A stretch of 64,000 nucleotides of DNA from NCBI RefSeq assembly GCF_021462415.1, contig NZ_JAKEDS010000001.1:1832273-1896272 (forward strand), given 5' to 3'. Numbering within the stretch: the first letter of the stretch is position 1; each line of letters opens with the position of its first letter. Below are positions 8,443-18,285 of the stretch, in pieces. The notes under the pieces were generated by a model. That model was not told the origin of the DNA. It ran no database searches and saw only the letters and a list, made by a program, of their open reading frames with translations. The position numbers were made by a program, and so were the translations under genes. This DNA comes from Rhodohalobacter sp. 614A. GTDB taxonomy: Bacteria; Bacteroidota; Rhodothermia; Balneolales; Balneolaceae.

Positions 8443-10377
8443 TTGACAGAAGACAATCCTTTCAAAAAAGCAGAACAAGCACTCCAAAAGTATTGGGGAT
8501 ATTCATCGTTCCGGCCGGGGCAAGGAGATGCCATTCGGTCTGTTCTGTCCGGTAAAGACACCCTTGTTCTTTTTCCAACCGGTGGTGGTAAATCTCTCTG
8601 TTACCAGGTGCCTGCTGTTGTCCAAGATGGTTTAACCGTAGTGATATCTCCACTAATTGCTTTGATGCAAGATCAAGTTGAACAGCTCAATCGTGTTGGT
8701 ATCCGGTCCACATTTATTAATAGCACGCTTCCGTCGTATGAGGTTGAGCAACGTTTGGTTAACGCCCGGAACGGCATGTATAAATTGTTGTATATAGCAC
8801 CTGAACGTCTTTCTACGGATCTTTGGAAAGTTGAACAACCCAACCTGAATATTGAGTTGGTTGCAATTGATGAAGCACATTGCATTTCTGAATGGGGACA
8901 CGATTTTCGTCCGTCATACCGCGAGATTCGGCATGAACTTGAAGATTTACCTTCTCAAACCAAATGGCTCGCCCTGACTGCAACTGCCACCCCCGAGGTG
9001 AAAAAAGATATACTGGAAAGTTTACAGTTTGAAGATCCGGTTGTGGTGACGGGTGGATTCAAGAGAGAAAACCTGCATTGGTGGGTTTCCAAGACCGAGA
9101 AGAAACGAGAGATGCTGAAGAAAACCGTAAAAAAGGCGTCCAGTCTTGGAAGTGGAATTATATATGCGTCCACGCGAAGAGATTGCGAAGAGTGGGCGGA
9201 CTATTTCACACGACAGGGAATCCCGGCAAAATCTTATCACGCGGGCTTAAAAAGTGAAACAAGGGAACAGGTCCAAAAAGAGTGGATTGACGGCACTATT
9301 CCACTTGTGGTGGCGACCAATGCTTTTGGCATGGGAATTGATAAGTCTGATTGCCGTTATGTGGTCCATTACACAATTCCTTTTTCGCTGGAAGCATATT
9401 ATCAGGAAGCCGGCCGTGCAGGTCGCGATGGAGAAATCAGTTATCCGATACTTCTTTTTAAGGAGAGTGATGTAGATTATTTGAAAAGCCGTGTAGAGCA
9501 AAACTATCCTGATTCCGAAACACTTCAAAAAGTGTACGACGGACTTTGTGATGAATTGGACCTCGCCGTGGGAACTCAGCAGGAATCACCGGAGGAAATT
9601 CACCTGGAAAATATTTCAAAACGAATTCAACTTCCGTCGTCTCAGATTTCAACGGCTGTCAATCTGTTACAAAGGTTGGACGTGCTTACCCAAATTGATC
9701 TTCACGAGCCGAGGGTTGGCATTCAATTCATTGTCAATACAGACTATTTGCTGGATTTTATTGATGAATCGGATCCGGAAAAAGGTCGTTTTTTAGATAC
9801 TCTTTTTCGGCAATTTGGTCCGCAGGTTTTTTCTGACGTTCAGTATTTGAATGTTTCCTATCTGGCAGAAAAGCTGGAAGTCACTTCCAATCAGTTGTTT
9901 AAGGCTCTTAAAGTTTTTGCTGAGCATGATCAGATTTTGACCTTCAAATGGCAGGAAGAGACCCGGCTGGTGCAGGTAAAAGACGCACGATTGGTTAAGC
10001 TTCGGGTTGATACAGATCGTGCATATCATTACCGGGACATCCTTTTGAAGAAAATTGACTACATGTCGAGATATGCTTCAACCAATGCTTGCAGGGAAGT
10101 TTTTTTGAGACGCTATTTTGGTGAAACAAACTGTGAACCGTGCGGAACATGCGACAATTGTGTTTCTGAGGAGAAGCTTATGATGTCCGTGACAAATAGT
10201 GATGTTCAAATTGTTCGGGATGTTGTGCAAAATGAAAAGAAATCTTTTAGGGAAATTTCAAAAAGCGCAAACTGGAACCGTAAAAAAACCCAGCAGGTTC
10301 TGTCTTATATGCTTCGGGAAAATTACCTGGAAAATGATGAGTCCGGAGATTTTTATTCCCTTCCCGGCAAAGTCTGA
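8443..10377 (+). CDS. recQ: ATP-dependent DNA helicase RecQ (TTG start)
   Basis: This 644-residue SF2 helicase unwinds DNA 3' to 5' in recombination and repair. It shows FRPGQ (motif 0, about 23-27), Walker A GGGKS (47-51), DEAH (143-146), QEAGRAGRDG (motif VI), a zinc-binding Cys cluster NCEPCGTCDNC (about 563-572) and a C-terminal winged-helix region. I see no full HRDC domain, so it is the shorter RecQ form. The start is TTG, since MTEDNPFKKAEQALQKYWGY gives the usual RecQ N-terminus and no ATG lies nearby in frame. Its 3' end overlaps the convergent lipoprotein gene by 25 bp. Confidence 0.95.
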   Translation: MTEDNPFKKAEQALQKYWGYSSFRPGQGDAIRSVLSGKDTLVLFPTGGGKSLCYQVPAVVQDGLTVVISPLIALMQDQVEQLNRVGIRSTFINSTLPSYEVEQRLVNARNGMYKLLYIAPERLSTDLWKVEQPNLNIELVAIDEAHCISEWGHDFRPSYREIRHELEDLPSQTKWLALTATATPEVKKDILESLQFEDPVVVTGGFKRENLHWWVSKTEKKREMLKKTVKKASSLGSGIIYASTRRDCEEWADYFTRQGIPAKSYHAGLKSETREQVQKEWIDGTIPLVVATNAFGMGIDKSDCRYVVHYTIPFSLEAYYQEAGRAGRDGEISYPILLFKESDVDYLKSRVEQNYPDSETLQKVYDGLCDELDLAVGTQQESPEEIHLENISKRIQLPSSQISTAVNLLQRLDVLTQIDLHEPRVGIQFIVNTDYLLDFIDESDPEKGRFLDTLFRQFGPQVFSDVQYLNVSYLAEKLEVTSNQLFKALKVFAEHDQILTFKWQEETRLVQVKDARLVKLRVDTDRAYHYRDILLKKIDYMSRYASTNACREVFLRRYFGETNCEPCGTCDNCVSEEKLMMSVTNSDVQIVRDVVQNEKKSFREISKSANWNRKKTQQVLSYMLRENYLENDESGDFYSLPGKV

Positions 10378-10751
10378 CGGAGGCTGTCAAGTTTTTCGCG
10401 TGGAGTGGTTTCGAATTTTCTTTGGATAACCTGAATCGAATCGCGTTCCTCTCGCAGTATTTTGTTGATTTCTTTGACCCGTTCAATTTGTTCCTCAATA
10501 TTTCGCTCATAATATTCATGAGAGATGCGAAATTCATCTTCAGAAACCCCATAAGATTCATACACTTTGGTGCGCAATTCTTCCTGGGAAATGTTGTTTA
10601 AAAGTTGCTGGTCCAGCTGATTAATGATCGCAAACTCAATGAACATGCGTTCGTAGGTTTCTTCATTAATGATTTCGTCAGGGGCAGATGATTCAGGTTC
10701 GCATCCCCAAAAAATGAGACCAGCAACTATGACAAAGAGAACTTTTCTCAC
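10353..10751 (-). CDS. DUF4296 domain lipoprotein
   Basis: This 132-residue protein has a lipoprotein signal (LIFWGC, Cys about 17) followed by a helical, acidic, Glu/Arg-rich domain. The YERMFIEFAIINQLD and YGVSEDEFRISHEYYERN patterns are those of DUF4296 proteins of Bacteroidetes. No biochemical function is known for the family. Its start overlaps the stop of the upstream SDR gene by 4 bp (ATGA), so the two are translationally coupled. Its 3' end runs into recQ on the other strand. Confidence 0.8.
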   Translation of the reverse strand: MRKVLFVIVAGLIFWGCEPESSAPDEIINEETYERMFIEFAIINQLDQQLLNNISQEELRTKVYESYGVSEDEFRISHEYYERNIEEQIERVKEINKILREERDSIQVIQRKFETTPREKLDSLRQTLPGRE

Positions 10752-11467
10752 TTCTCGTTCGGGTTTTTGGGATTTAACGGACGAAGCGTAATTTCATTGA
10801 CCAGGAAATTATCAGGGGTTTCCAAAAGATGAATGAGAGTATCGGCAACATCGTCCGGTTGAAGCATATTATCGTGTGTTTCACTGCCAACCTGATCAAA
10901 AAAGTGCGTGGAAATGGAGCCGGGAAACATGGCCGTTACTTTGATTTTGTCATACCGAAGCTCTTTAAAGAGCGCTTCGCTGAAACCCCGAAGTCCATAT
11001 TTTGTGGCATTATATCCTGAGAGCTGTGGGTTGCCAAGGAGTCCCGCAACTGATGAAATGTTGATAATATGGTGGTGCTCCTCAGACGCCTTCATAAAAG
11101 GAACCAGTTCATGAGTGAGGTAAAAAACACCATTCAGGTTCGTTTCAACCATTGTATTCCAATCAGCCACCGAAAGTTTTTCAACATTGCCAAAAATACC
11201 AAGACCGGCATTATTGATGAGGACATGGGGGAGATTTTTTTCTGAGAAAGTTTCCTGTACCCACTGGTGAATGTCGTTCGGCTTGGTGACATCCATTTTA
11301 ATGGGAATAAACTGGTTGCCAAGTTTTTCCTGAACTTCAGAAAGCTTATTCAGCCGGCGGGCAAGACCATAAACTTTGGCTCCTTTTTCGATCAGTTTTT
11401 TGCTGAATGAAATGCCAATTCCACTGCTTGCTCCGGTTACGATGGCGTTTTTATTTGATAAATCCAT
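10748..11467 (-). CDS. Short-chain dehydrogenase/reductase (SDR) family oxidoreductase
   Basis: This 239-residue classical SDR has a Rossmann glycine motif TGASSGIG (13-20), NNAG (about 87-90), a catalytic Ser in NISSVAG, and YNATKYG supplying the YxxxK pair. It should use NAD(P)(H), but the substrate cannot be read from the sequence. The ATGA overlap with the following DUF4296 gene indicates an operon of two. It is divergent from coaX across about 165 bp. Confidence 0.9.
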   Translation of the reverse strand: MDLSNKNAIVTGASSGIGISFSKKLIEKGAKVYGLARRLNKLSEVQEKLGNQFIPIKMDVTKPNDIHQWVQETFSEKNLPHVLINNAGLGIFGNVEKLSVADWNTMVETNLNGVFYLTHELVPFMKASEEHHHIINISSVAGLLGNPQLSGYNATKYGLRGFSEALFKELRYDKIKVTAMFPGSISTHFFDQVGSETHDNMLQPDDVADTLIHLLETPDNFLVNEITLRPLNPKNPNEK

Positions 11468-11634
11468 AGAATTCGTTCATTGTTCGTTGAGTGTGGATCA
11501 TTGTATATACTTTACTTTTTCGGGATTACAATGAATAACAAACCACAACCAACTGACTTTTATTTCAAAATACATTTAAGTAATAAACAAGTTACCTTCA
11601 CTTGATGAAAAATCGTCAGGCGAAAGCTAAGAAA

Positions 11635-12366
11635 ATGAAAGAACTTTATCTTGATATCGGGAACTCTTTTCTGAAGATGGCTACCCGTAAAAATTCGGAT
11701 TGGCAGAAAATTTTTGATGGGGAACATGAACGGCTGGATGAGCTGTGTCGTATCATTACATCTTATGGTGAATCTCCAGAAGTTCGGATTTCTTCGGTTC
11801 GGAAAGATATTACAAAGCGCCTGATGCAGAACCTTCCGGATATAAAAGTCAGCGAGTTTAAAACCGCAGATATTCCTCCCAAAATGCTCGATTACAAGAC
11901 TCCTGATACATTGGGTTTGGATCGGTTTTTGGTTTGCCTGGGAGCGATAAAGGAAGCCAGTGACAGAAATGTAGTTGTTATTGATGCCGGTAGCGCATGC
12001 ACCGTTGATTTGATGACAAAAGAAAACGTGTATTCCGGCGGTGTTATCATGCCGGGGCTTAAAATGATCCGTAACGCGATGGAACATCGCCTGCCGGAAT
12101 TACCAACCGCCCCTGAGTCCATTCCTGAAACCTGGCCGGGAAAGTCAACCATTGAGAGTATTGAATGGGGTGTGAATGGTAGTTTTGTACATGCAATTAA
12201 AGGATTTATTCATCAATACCGATCATCGGTGGGGGATATTGATATTTTTGTTACCGGTGGTGATGCCAGTCTGCTTTTAAAATGGATGGGGAAGGATGAG
12301 AAATTGATTCACCGAAAAAATTTGATTTGGACAGGAATGGAAGAATTCGGTTTCCTCATCAAGTGA
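11635..12366 (+). CDS. coaX: Type III pantothenate kinase
   Basis: Translation from ATG 11635 gives 243 residues starting MKELYLDIGNS, the phosphate-1 motif of the ASKHA-fold CoaX kinases. VVIDAGSACTVDLM and YSGGVIMPGL follow, then a late VTGGDA motif. It phosphorylates pantothenate as the first step of coenzyme A synthesis. An in-frame TTG at 11602 would add 11 residues (MMKNRQAKAKK), but the family starts at the DIGN strand, so I prefer 11635. The gene converges on udk with only 9 bp between stop codons and no visible terminator. Confidence 0.93.
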   Translation: MKELYLDIGNSFLKMATRKNSDWQKIFDGEHERLDELCRIITSYGESPEVRISSVRKDITKRLMQNLPDIKVSEFKTADIPPKMLDYKTPDTLGLDRFLVCLGAIKEASDRNVVVIDAGSACTVDLMTKENVYSGGVIMPGLKMIRNAMEHRLPELPTAPESIPETWPGKSTIESIEWGVNGSFVHAIKGFIHQYRSSVGDIDIFVTGGDASLLLKWMGKDEKLIHRKNLIWTGMEEFGFLIK

Positions 12367-12375
12367 GAAAATTTC

Positions 12376-13002
12376 TTAATTCTGATTTAATCTCTCATTA
12401 ATCAATGCAATCACCATTTGAAGGGCAACTTTGTTTTCGCCACCTCGGGGAATGATAATATCCGAATAGCGCTTGCTCGGTTCTACAAATTCCAGGTGCA
12501 TGGGGCGTACAAATTTTTCATATTGGTTTAGTACTCCATCCAAATCCCGGCCTCTTTCACAAATATCGCGTCTCAAACGCCGGAGGAGCCTCACGTCATC
12601 ATCGGTATCAACAAAAATTTTGATATCCATTTTATCTCTCAACTTTGGTTCACTAAAAATGAGGATACCATCCACAAGGATAATTCTCTTTGGTGAGACA
12701 GAAACAGTTTGATCTGATCGCGTATGAGCTACAAAATCATAAACGGGAATCTCAATTTTATAACCGTTTCTCAACGCATCAATATGGCGAATCATTAATT
12801 CGGTTTCGAGAGACGAAGGATGATCGAAATTCTGTTTTTTTCGCTTTTCCAAAGGCAGGTGACTGAGGTCGCGATAGTAGGAATCGTGTTCCATCAAAAG
12901 AACATTATCTCTTCCAATGCTCTTTACTATTTTGCTGACCACCGTCGTTTTTCCCGATCCGCTACCGCCGGCCACGCCAATAATTAAAGGCGTTTCACTC
13001 AT
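12376..13002 (-). CDS. udk: Uridine kinase
   Basis: This 208-residue P-loop kinase starts MSETPLIIGVAGGSGSGKTT (Walker A about 11-19), followed by MEHDSYYRDLSHLPLEKR, the Asp/Tyr substrate loop, NFDHPSSLE, and VDGILIFSEPKLRDKMDIKIFVDTDDDVRLLRRLRRD. These are the standard uridine/cytidine kinase motifs, and length matches Udk. It salvages uridine to UMP. Its start lies inside the 3' end of the amidase gene (8-bp overlap), so translation is probably coupled. Confidence 0.95.
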   Translation of the reverse strand: MSETPLIIGVAGGSGSGKTTVVSKIVKSIGRDNVLLMEHDSYYRDLSHLPLEKRKKQNFDHPSSLETELMIRHIDALRNGYKIEIPVYDFVAHTRSDQTVSVSPKRIILVDGILIFSEPKLRDKMDIKIFVDTDDDVRLLRRLRRDICERGRDLDGVLNQYEKFVRPMHLEFVEPSKRYSDIIIPRGGENKVALQMVIALINERLNQN

Positions 13003-14248
13003 TGCTGGCTGTATTGTTTTGATAAATACTTCGGTCGTATTCCTGTTTAAAGTCCCGGATTGCCCGGAAAATAGCAGACGCTAAAATTGTTTGGCCATAT
13101 TCGCTGTTCATGTAGCGCGCCTCATTAGGATTGGAAATAAATCCAAGTTCTACAAGAACGGCCGGGGTAGAGGCATGCCAAAGAACCATTAATCCGGCTT
13201 GTTTTACTCCCCTCGATCGCCGCATGGCTCTGTTTCGGAACTGGTGTTCGACCATTGCTGCAATTCTTTCGCTGACAGCAATATTTCCTGCATTGGCCAG
13301 CTCATAGATGAGAAGTTCATCTTCCCCAAGTTGGACAGGTCCGCCATTTTTTTCGAGATTTACCACGCTGTTTTCCCGTTTCATAATCTCAAGGGCCGAT
13401 TCACTTCGGTGCATTCCAAGAAAGAAGACTTCCGAACCGTACGCCCGCTCATCCCGAACGGCATTGAGATGGATTGAAAGAAAGAGATCTGCTTTTGCCC
13501 GAGTTGCGATCAATCCGCGTTCTTCCAGTTCAACAAAGGTGTCGTCATCTCTTGTATAAATGACTTCCATATCCGGTAGATGTTCTTTAATATAATCGCC
13601 GACCTGCAGAGCAACTTCAAGTGCAATATCTTTTTCTTTCAGCCCGAGTCGCCGATTCATAGAACCGGGATCATGTCCACCATGCCCCGCGTCAATTACA
13701 ATCGTATTGAACTCCTTTCCTTCTCTCAGAGGAACGAGGGCATTATCTTCAGAATAAACAAATTCCATTGAAGGGGGCTGTTCAAAATCAAACCAGTAGA
13801 TAAAATTCGTTTGATCGGCAATTTTGTTAATCTCTTCCTCCGAAGCGTATTCCAGTGCCAGGAGCATATCATTGCGATCACGATCCGGGTAGGCCGTAGC
13901 TTTCATAAAGGTATTTTCACTCAGAAAAATATCTACGCCAAAGCCATCAACATTTTTATGATAGTCGATGTGAGAGTAGATTTCAGAATCTTGCGGGTGT
14001 GTAAAATCAAGGGTATCCAGATATGGTGAGTAAAGCATAAACTGGATGAGATCCGGAGACGGTTGGGATACAGCAAACGAGTCTACTTTTTCAGTGAGAT
14101 GATATCGAAAAACATGGCCTTTGCCATCACTCCGTTCGTGGAGAGAAAGCCGATCCAGGGTAGCTTGTGCAGACAGATTTCCCGGTGCCCATAAAAATAG
14201 CAAGGCAAGAAGAGATAAAATGGTAAGAATCGGAGTTCTTTCCATCAT
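12995..14248 (-). CDS. N-acetylmuramoyl-L-alanine amidase (AmiC-type)
   Basis: This 417-residue secreted protein has a signal peptide (to about residue 28), an N-terminal beta-rich region of about 140 residues, and an Amidase_3 domain from about 180. Zinc-site and catalytic motifs are VIDAGHGGHDPG (His189), LKEKDI (Glu205), LFLSIHLNA and VLVELGFISNPNEA. It would cleave the amide between MurNAc and the stem peptide during daughter-cell separation. The N-terminal part may be an AMIN-like targeting domain, but similarity is too weak to claim. It is followed by udk in an overlapping pair. Confidence 0.92.
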   Translation of the reverse strand: MMERTPILTILSLLALLFLWAPGNLSAQATLDRLSLHERSDGKGHVFRYHLTEKVDSFAVSQPSPDLIQFMLYSPYLDTLDFTHPQDSEIYSHIDYHKNVDGFGVDIFLSENTFMKATAYPDRDRNDMLLALEYASEEEINKIADQTNFIYWFDFEQPPSMEFVYSEDNALVPLREGKEFNTIVIDAGHGGHDPGSMNRRLGLKEKDIALEVALQVGDYIKEHLPDMEVIYTRDDDTFVELEERGLIATRAKADLFLSIHLNAVRDERAYGSEVFFLGMHRSESALEIMKRENSVVNLEKNGGPVQLGEDELLIYELANAGNIAVSERIAAMVEHQFRNRAMRRSRGVKQAGLMVLWHASTPAVLVELGFISNPNEARYMNSEYGQTILASAIFRAIRDFKQEYDRSIYQNNTASNE

Positions 14249-14360
14249 ATTAGGCTTTTGAAGTCGAGAAAATTGTCTGGATGATATTGCTTAAATGTAC
14301 TGAATATTTTGAGATTAGGTAAATTTAATGTTGAAGGTATCTCAAAATTGTTTGGAGGTT

Positions 14361-14819
14361 TTAGTCCTCATCGGTAATTCCGTTTTGTTCTAAAATAAAA
14401 TGGGGATTCCACGCGTATGGTCCGCCACCGTTACAGCTACCATTTTCAAGAGTAAGGTTCGGCGGTTGGGCCATATCACAAGTAGAAAATCTTTCGTCTT
14501 CAGCATTTCTGATTTTGTCCAATTCGTCGTATCTCTCAATCAGATTTTTCAACCTGTCTTCATTAGTCTCTTGTGTGGAGTACACAAGATAGCCCCACGG
14601 ACCGCCACAAGGTTTTGCCCCGATCGGCAAAATGCTGCAGTAAGAAACCTGTTCGGCTTTTGCCTCACCCACTTCGTTGTTGATGGCAATAACAACTTCA
14701 TGTAAATCCATTTCTTCAATGTTTGAAGAAGAACCTGAATTTCCGAAAAAAAGAAAATCTGAACAGGAAATAAAGGATAGTAATCCAAAGATGGATAAAA
14801 GGAGAAAAGTATTTTTCAT
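14361..14819 (-). CDS. Small lipoprotein of unknown function
   Basis: From the ATG at 14819 the product is 152 residues beginning MKNTFLLLSIFGLLSFISC, a lipoprotein signal with Cys at about 19. A longer reading from 14843 adds eight basic residues and is less likely. The mature part holds a CSILPIGAKPCGGPWGYLVYS segment, a second Cys pair (CDMAQ and NGSCNGGGPYAW) and a helical stretch between. The paired Cys residues may form disulfides. I recognise no characterised family. It follows the desaturase gene by 45 bp on the same strand. Confidence 0.7.
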   Translation of the reverse strand: MKNTFLLLSIFGLLSFISCSDFLFFGNSGSSSNIEEMDLHEVVIAINNEVGEAKAEQVSYCSILPIGAKPCGGPWGYLVYSTQETNEDRLKNLIERYDELDKIRNAEDERFSTCDMAQPPNLTLENGSCNGGGPYAWNPHFILEQNGITDED

Positions 14820-14864
14820 GGATTTAACCTTTTTTCCTTTCAACGGGCAGGATTGGACAATCGT

Positions 14865-15974
14865 CTATACTTCCGCGGGAGCGTACTGAAAATTCGGATC
14901 GCCAAACTTTTTCAGCGTTCGGTAATGAGAAGCAATAGCCTCTCTAAATGTATCGTGGTGATTGTAGGGAATATTAAACTCCTGTGCTGTTTTTTCTACG
15001 ATCGGGCTGATGGCCGGATAATGAACGCTGCAAACTTTTGGAAACAGGTGATGCTCGATCTGGTAATTCAGACCTCCGATATACCATGAAAGAAGTTTGT
15101 TTTTACGGGCAAAGTTATTGGTTGTAACCATTTCATGGATGGCCCAGTGTTCGTCAATCATGTTGTTTTCATCAGGTTCCGGGTGATCGGTAGACTCCAC
15201 CACATGAGCAAGCTGGAATACAATGCCGAGAATCAGACCGGCGGTAAGATGCAGAGAAATGAAACCAATAATGAGTTGTATCAATGTGATGTCCAGCACC
15301 AGCATGGGAATCACAAGTGTATAGCCATAATAAACAAGTTTTGTAATAACCAGGGTAACCCATTCAGAAAGCGGGTGTTTTTTGTTTTCATAGGGCCCCA
15401 GCGGATTTTTAAAGAAGTACCAATAATCCTTTACAAACACCCAGAAAAGCGTCGCAAAGCTGTAGGCAAAGAAAGCAAGAATATGTTGAACCCGATGAAC
15501 CGGCTTGTATTCTGAATGAGGGGAGAGGCGAATGAATTCGGCAACTTCCAGGTCTTCATCATGCCCGTGAATATTTGTATAGGTATGATGGATGATGTTA
15601 TGCGTAATTTTCCAGATGTAGCCGTTGGCTCCCATCAAATCAAACGTATAGCCAATTAGTTTGTTGACGGTAGAATTGGATGAGTACGCGCCGTGCAGGG
15701 CATCGTGAGAGATCGAGAATCCTATTCCCGCCATTCCGATTCCCATCACAATACAGAGAAACCACATCCAGCCAAGAGAAAGTTGCCCCGATAAAATCAG
15801 AGCATAGGCCCCAAAATAGACTCCGAGTAGAATCACAGTTTTGGAAACCATCTCGAAATTTGCGTGCCTGGAGAGATGGTTCTCCTCAAAATATTCATTA
15901 ACACGTTTCTTAACCGTTTTACTGAAATCACGGCTAATTTTATTATTAAATGTAACCTTTGTTACTCCTCCCAT
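14865..15974 (-). CDS. Membrane fatty acid desaturase
   Basis: This 369-residue protein has several membrane segments and the three histidine boxes of acyl-lipid/acyl-CoA desaturases: HDALH (90-94), HNIIHH (125-130) and QIEHH (about 323-327). The Gln of the third box is typical of front-end (delta-5/delta-6-like) desaturases, although no cytochrome b5 domain is fused. It uses a di-iron centre and O2 to introduce a double bond into a fatty acyl chain; regiospecificity cannot be read. It may share a transcript with the small lipoprotein downstream. Confidence 0.92.
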   Translation of the reverse strand: MGGVTKVTFNNKISRDFSKTVKKRVNEYFEENHLSRHANFEMVSKTVILLGVYFGAYALILSGQLSLGWMWFLCIVMGIGMAGIGFSISHDALHGAYSSNSTVNKLIGYTFDLMGANGYIWKITHNIIHHTYTNIHGHDEDLEVAEFIRLSPHSEYKPVHRVQHILAFFAYSFATLFWVFVKDYWYFFKNPLGPYENKKHPLSEWVTLVITKLVYYGYTLVIPMLVLDITLIQLIIGFISLHLTAGLILGIVFQLAHVVESTDHPEPDENNMIDEHWAIHEMVTTNNFARKNKLLSWYIGGLNYQIEHHLFPKVCSVHYPAISPIVEKTAQEFNIPYNHHDTFREAIASHYRTLKKFGDPNFQYAPAEV

Positions 15975-16200
15975 AAGAACACACCAAACTATTTAAATAC
16001 AATTCTTTCAAAATTAACTGAAAAAGCCGACAATCAATAATAATTGTTTCTAATTGTATCTAAGAGCATAAATTGAGGTGCGGCACAACGTCCCTCTGCT
16101 ATGCCTGCAACAAAGATTATCACGTAAACAGACTCCCTCAAATCGAGTGAATTGCTTGCCTATTATAAATTTGGATGAAGCTCAAAAATTAAAGCTATCC

Positions 16201-17217
16201 TTATCTCGGCAACACAGGGTGTGGCACAGTTGCAAACTCTCCGGTCAGCGTTTTAAGGAATGCCACAATCTGGTTGACTTCTTGCTCATTGAACCGTCGG
16301 TCAAGTTGACTTGTACCCATTATAGACACCGCTTCCTCCAGCGTTTCGGCGGAACCGTCATGGAAATAGGGATACGTCATTTCTACATTTCTTAATGGAG
16401 CAACACGAAATACATATTTATCGGCTTCCTGTCCGGTTACATTGTAGCGTCCCATATCATCACCCTCCTGTTGTGCGGCGTGAGAAAAGAGCATAAATGT
16501 TTGTCCTCCTAACAGGGGGCCGTTGTGGCAGCTCATACATCCATTATCCATGAAGAGTTGCAGTCCGGCTACTTCATCTTCAGTCAGGGCTTCCCGGTCT
16601 CCCTGCAGGTAATCATCAAAAGGAGATCCGTGAGTAATGAGTGTTCTCTCAAAAGCTGCAATAGCTTTGGCAAGGTTGTCGAACGTAAAATAGTTGCTCT
16701 CCTCAGGGAAAGCTTCTCTGAAGTAGGGTCGATATCCTGTTTTTTCAAGACGTTCCATCGCCTCTTCGGGAGTGAGATCCATTTCAACATGTGTTTGGAT
16801 AGGGCCAACGGCCTGTTCTTCCAGTGTTGCTGCGCGGCCATCCAAGAATTGAGCTCTGAGGAAAGCGGCATTGTACACGGTAGGTGTATTTCGCGGGCCA
16901 AGGCGTCCGTGTTCGCCGATTGCCACATCACGGTGATCCACACCTGCGGCGCCAACTACGTGACAGGTGTTACACGAAATAATACCAGAACGGGAAAGCT
17001 TTGGTTCAAAAAAGAGCTTATGTCCCAAATCGATTTTTGCCGGTGTCATAGGATTGTCTTCAGGAACCGGTGCTTCAGGGGGAACAGGTTGGAAAATGGC
17101 CGCTGCTTCTGGTTGCCATTCCTCCGTTTCGCTGCATGCTGTGAAGTACACACTAAAACTAATGAATATGAATAGAGTTACAGTTAGAAGTAAGATAAAT
17201 CGAACAATCTTTGTCAT
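16201..17217 (-). CDS. Di-haem cytochrome c peroxidase / MauG family lipoprotein
   Basis: This 338-residue protein has a signal ending FTAC (Cys28, probable lipid anchor) and two c-type haem sites, CNTCH (82-86) and CMSCH (227-231). It also carries the family motifs LGHKLFFEPKLSRSG, RNTPTVYNAAF, FLDGRAATLEEQA and PYFHDGSAETLEEAV. Such proteins reduce periplasmic H2O2 or act as MauG-like oxidases. The start is supported by a GGGAG ribosome-binding site about 8 bp upstream. It appears monocistronic. Confidence 0.93.
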   Translation of the reverse strand: MTKIVRFILLLTVTLFIFISFSVYFTACSETEEWQPEAAAIFQPVPPEAPVPEDNPMTPAKIDLGHKLFFEPKLSRSGIISCNTCHVVGAAGVDHRDVAIGEHGRLGPRNTPTVYNAAFLRAQFLDGRAATLEEQAVGPIQTHVEMDLTPEEAMERLEKTGYRPYFREAFPEESNYFTFDNLAKAIAAFERTLITHGSPFDDYLQGDREALTEDEVAGLQLFMDNGCMSCHNGPLLGGQTFMLFSHAAQQEGDDMGRYNVTGQEADKYVFRVAPLRNVEMTYPYFHDGSAETLEEAVSIMGTSQLDRRFNEQEVNQIVAFLKTLTGEFATVPHPVLPR

Positions 17218-17591
17218 CTTGATTTCTCCCGAAATTTAAAGTCTTTGTTTTTATAGAATTGAGGTTTATGTGATTAGTAAACCCCGTTAAGATATTCCGG
17301 CTTAATTCTTGATTTTTTCAATCGCCGGAAGTGTGATCTCATCTTTTTCTTATACTTAAATGTACCCGAATGGTTAACGATTTGCAATAAAAGTGCGGTC
17401 TATTTGATTAAAAACCGTAAAAAATGCTGGCAATTCATTACCAATCTTTCAGCCGATCCATTCGCCGTGCTGTTGTAAATAAATCAGGACCTATTTTCGC
17501 CAATGCCCAAATTTGTGTCGGTACTATTCCTCCGGAAATTCTGGTGATGAGAGTTGGAAAAGGTTTTGAAAAAGTTGAATGATAAAGTGAT
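17218..17591. other. 374-bp intergenic stretch, no gene seen
   Basis: It lies between the membrane-protein gene stop and the peroxidase start, both on the minus strand. It should hold the peroxidase promoter. I see no convincing promoter match, hairpin terminator, RNA gene or repeat. Confidence 0.6.
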
Positions 17592-18074
17592 CTACTGATC
17601 CACCCCGTTCACTCCCGCAACTTTTAAACAAAGAGTAAGTGTAATGCCGTAACTGATGTGCATTACGATTCCGCCTATCAAAATTAAACCGGGAATCCAG
17701 GTGTCTGTATAAAAGATTCCAAACGACTCCCCGGCTGCTTTTGCAAAAAGAGGAGAAATCACCAAACCGGTTACAACCGAAATGATGATCCCGTAAATAA
17801 TTCCCTGGATAAACCAGTTGCCGGGAATTCGGTTTTGGAGAAATGCCACCCAAAAGAGCGCCATCAAAACACCGCCAACATTAAATGCTGCATTTCCCCA
17901 AATCAGGCTGTACACTTCATCTCCATGAACGTGATTGAATGTCTGTTTTAATATGTGTCCGATATCAATGGCGGGCAGCCCGATTCCGCCCTGGAGAAAG
18001 GACACCATTGTCATGGTAAAAGTAGCAATAAGACCGCAGATAACGGTTCGCCAAAAAGTAGTTGAACTGATCAT
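17592..18074 (-). CDS. Small polytopic membrane protein of unknown function
   Basis: This 160-residue protein has about four hydrophobic segments (roughly 8-30, 58-80, 88-110, 126-152). A loop between the first two holds GIGLPAIDIGHILKQTFNHV. The pattern resembles small membrane proteins of the DUF6789/YagU-like type, but I cannot assign it firmly. It precedes the peroxidase on the minus strand with a 374-bp gap, so it is probably independent. Confidence 0.65.
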   Translation of the reverse strand: MISSTTFWRTVICGLIATFTMTMVSFLQGGIGLPAIDIGHILKQTFNHVHGDEVYSLIWGNAAFNVGGVLMALFWVAFLQNRIPGNWFIQGIIYGIIISVVTGLVISPLFAKAAGESFGIFYTDTWIPGLILIGGIVMHISYGITLTLCLKVAGVNGVDQ

Positions 18075-18285
18075 AAAAAGCCTCCGAATAAAGTTGATGA
18101 GCCATGCCCAAAATTGAGGCCCAACGGTTTGGTTAGCAGTTGATAATTAATATGCTAAAGATGAATAAGATTTTAAAGTGAAGAAATTGAGCAAGTCAAT
18201 TTTACAATCCTTTAAACCTTGTTTCTTGTGAATTCTTCAATTTTCAAATAGATTCAACCATACTTTCAAATAAAAACAGGGATTT

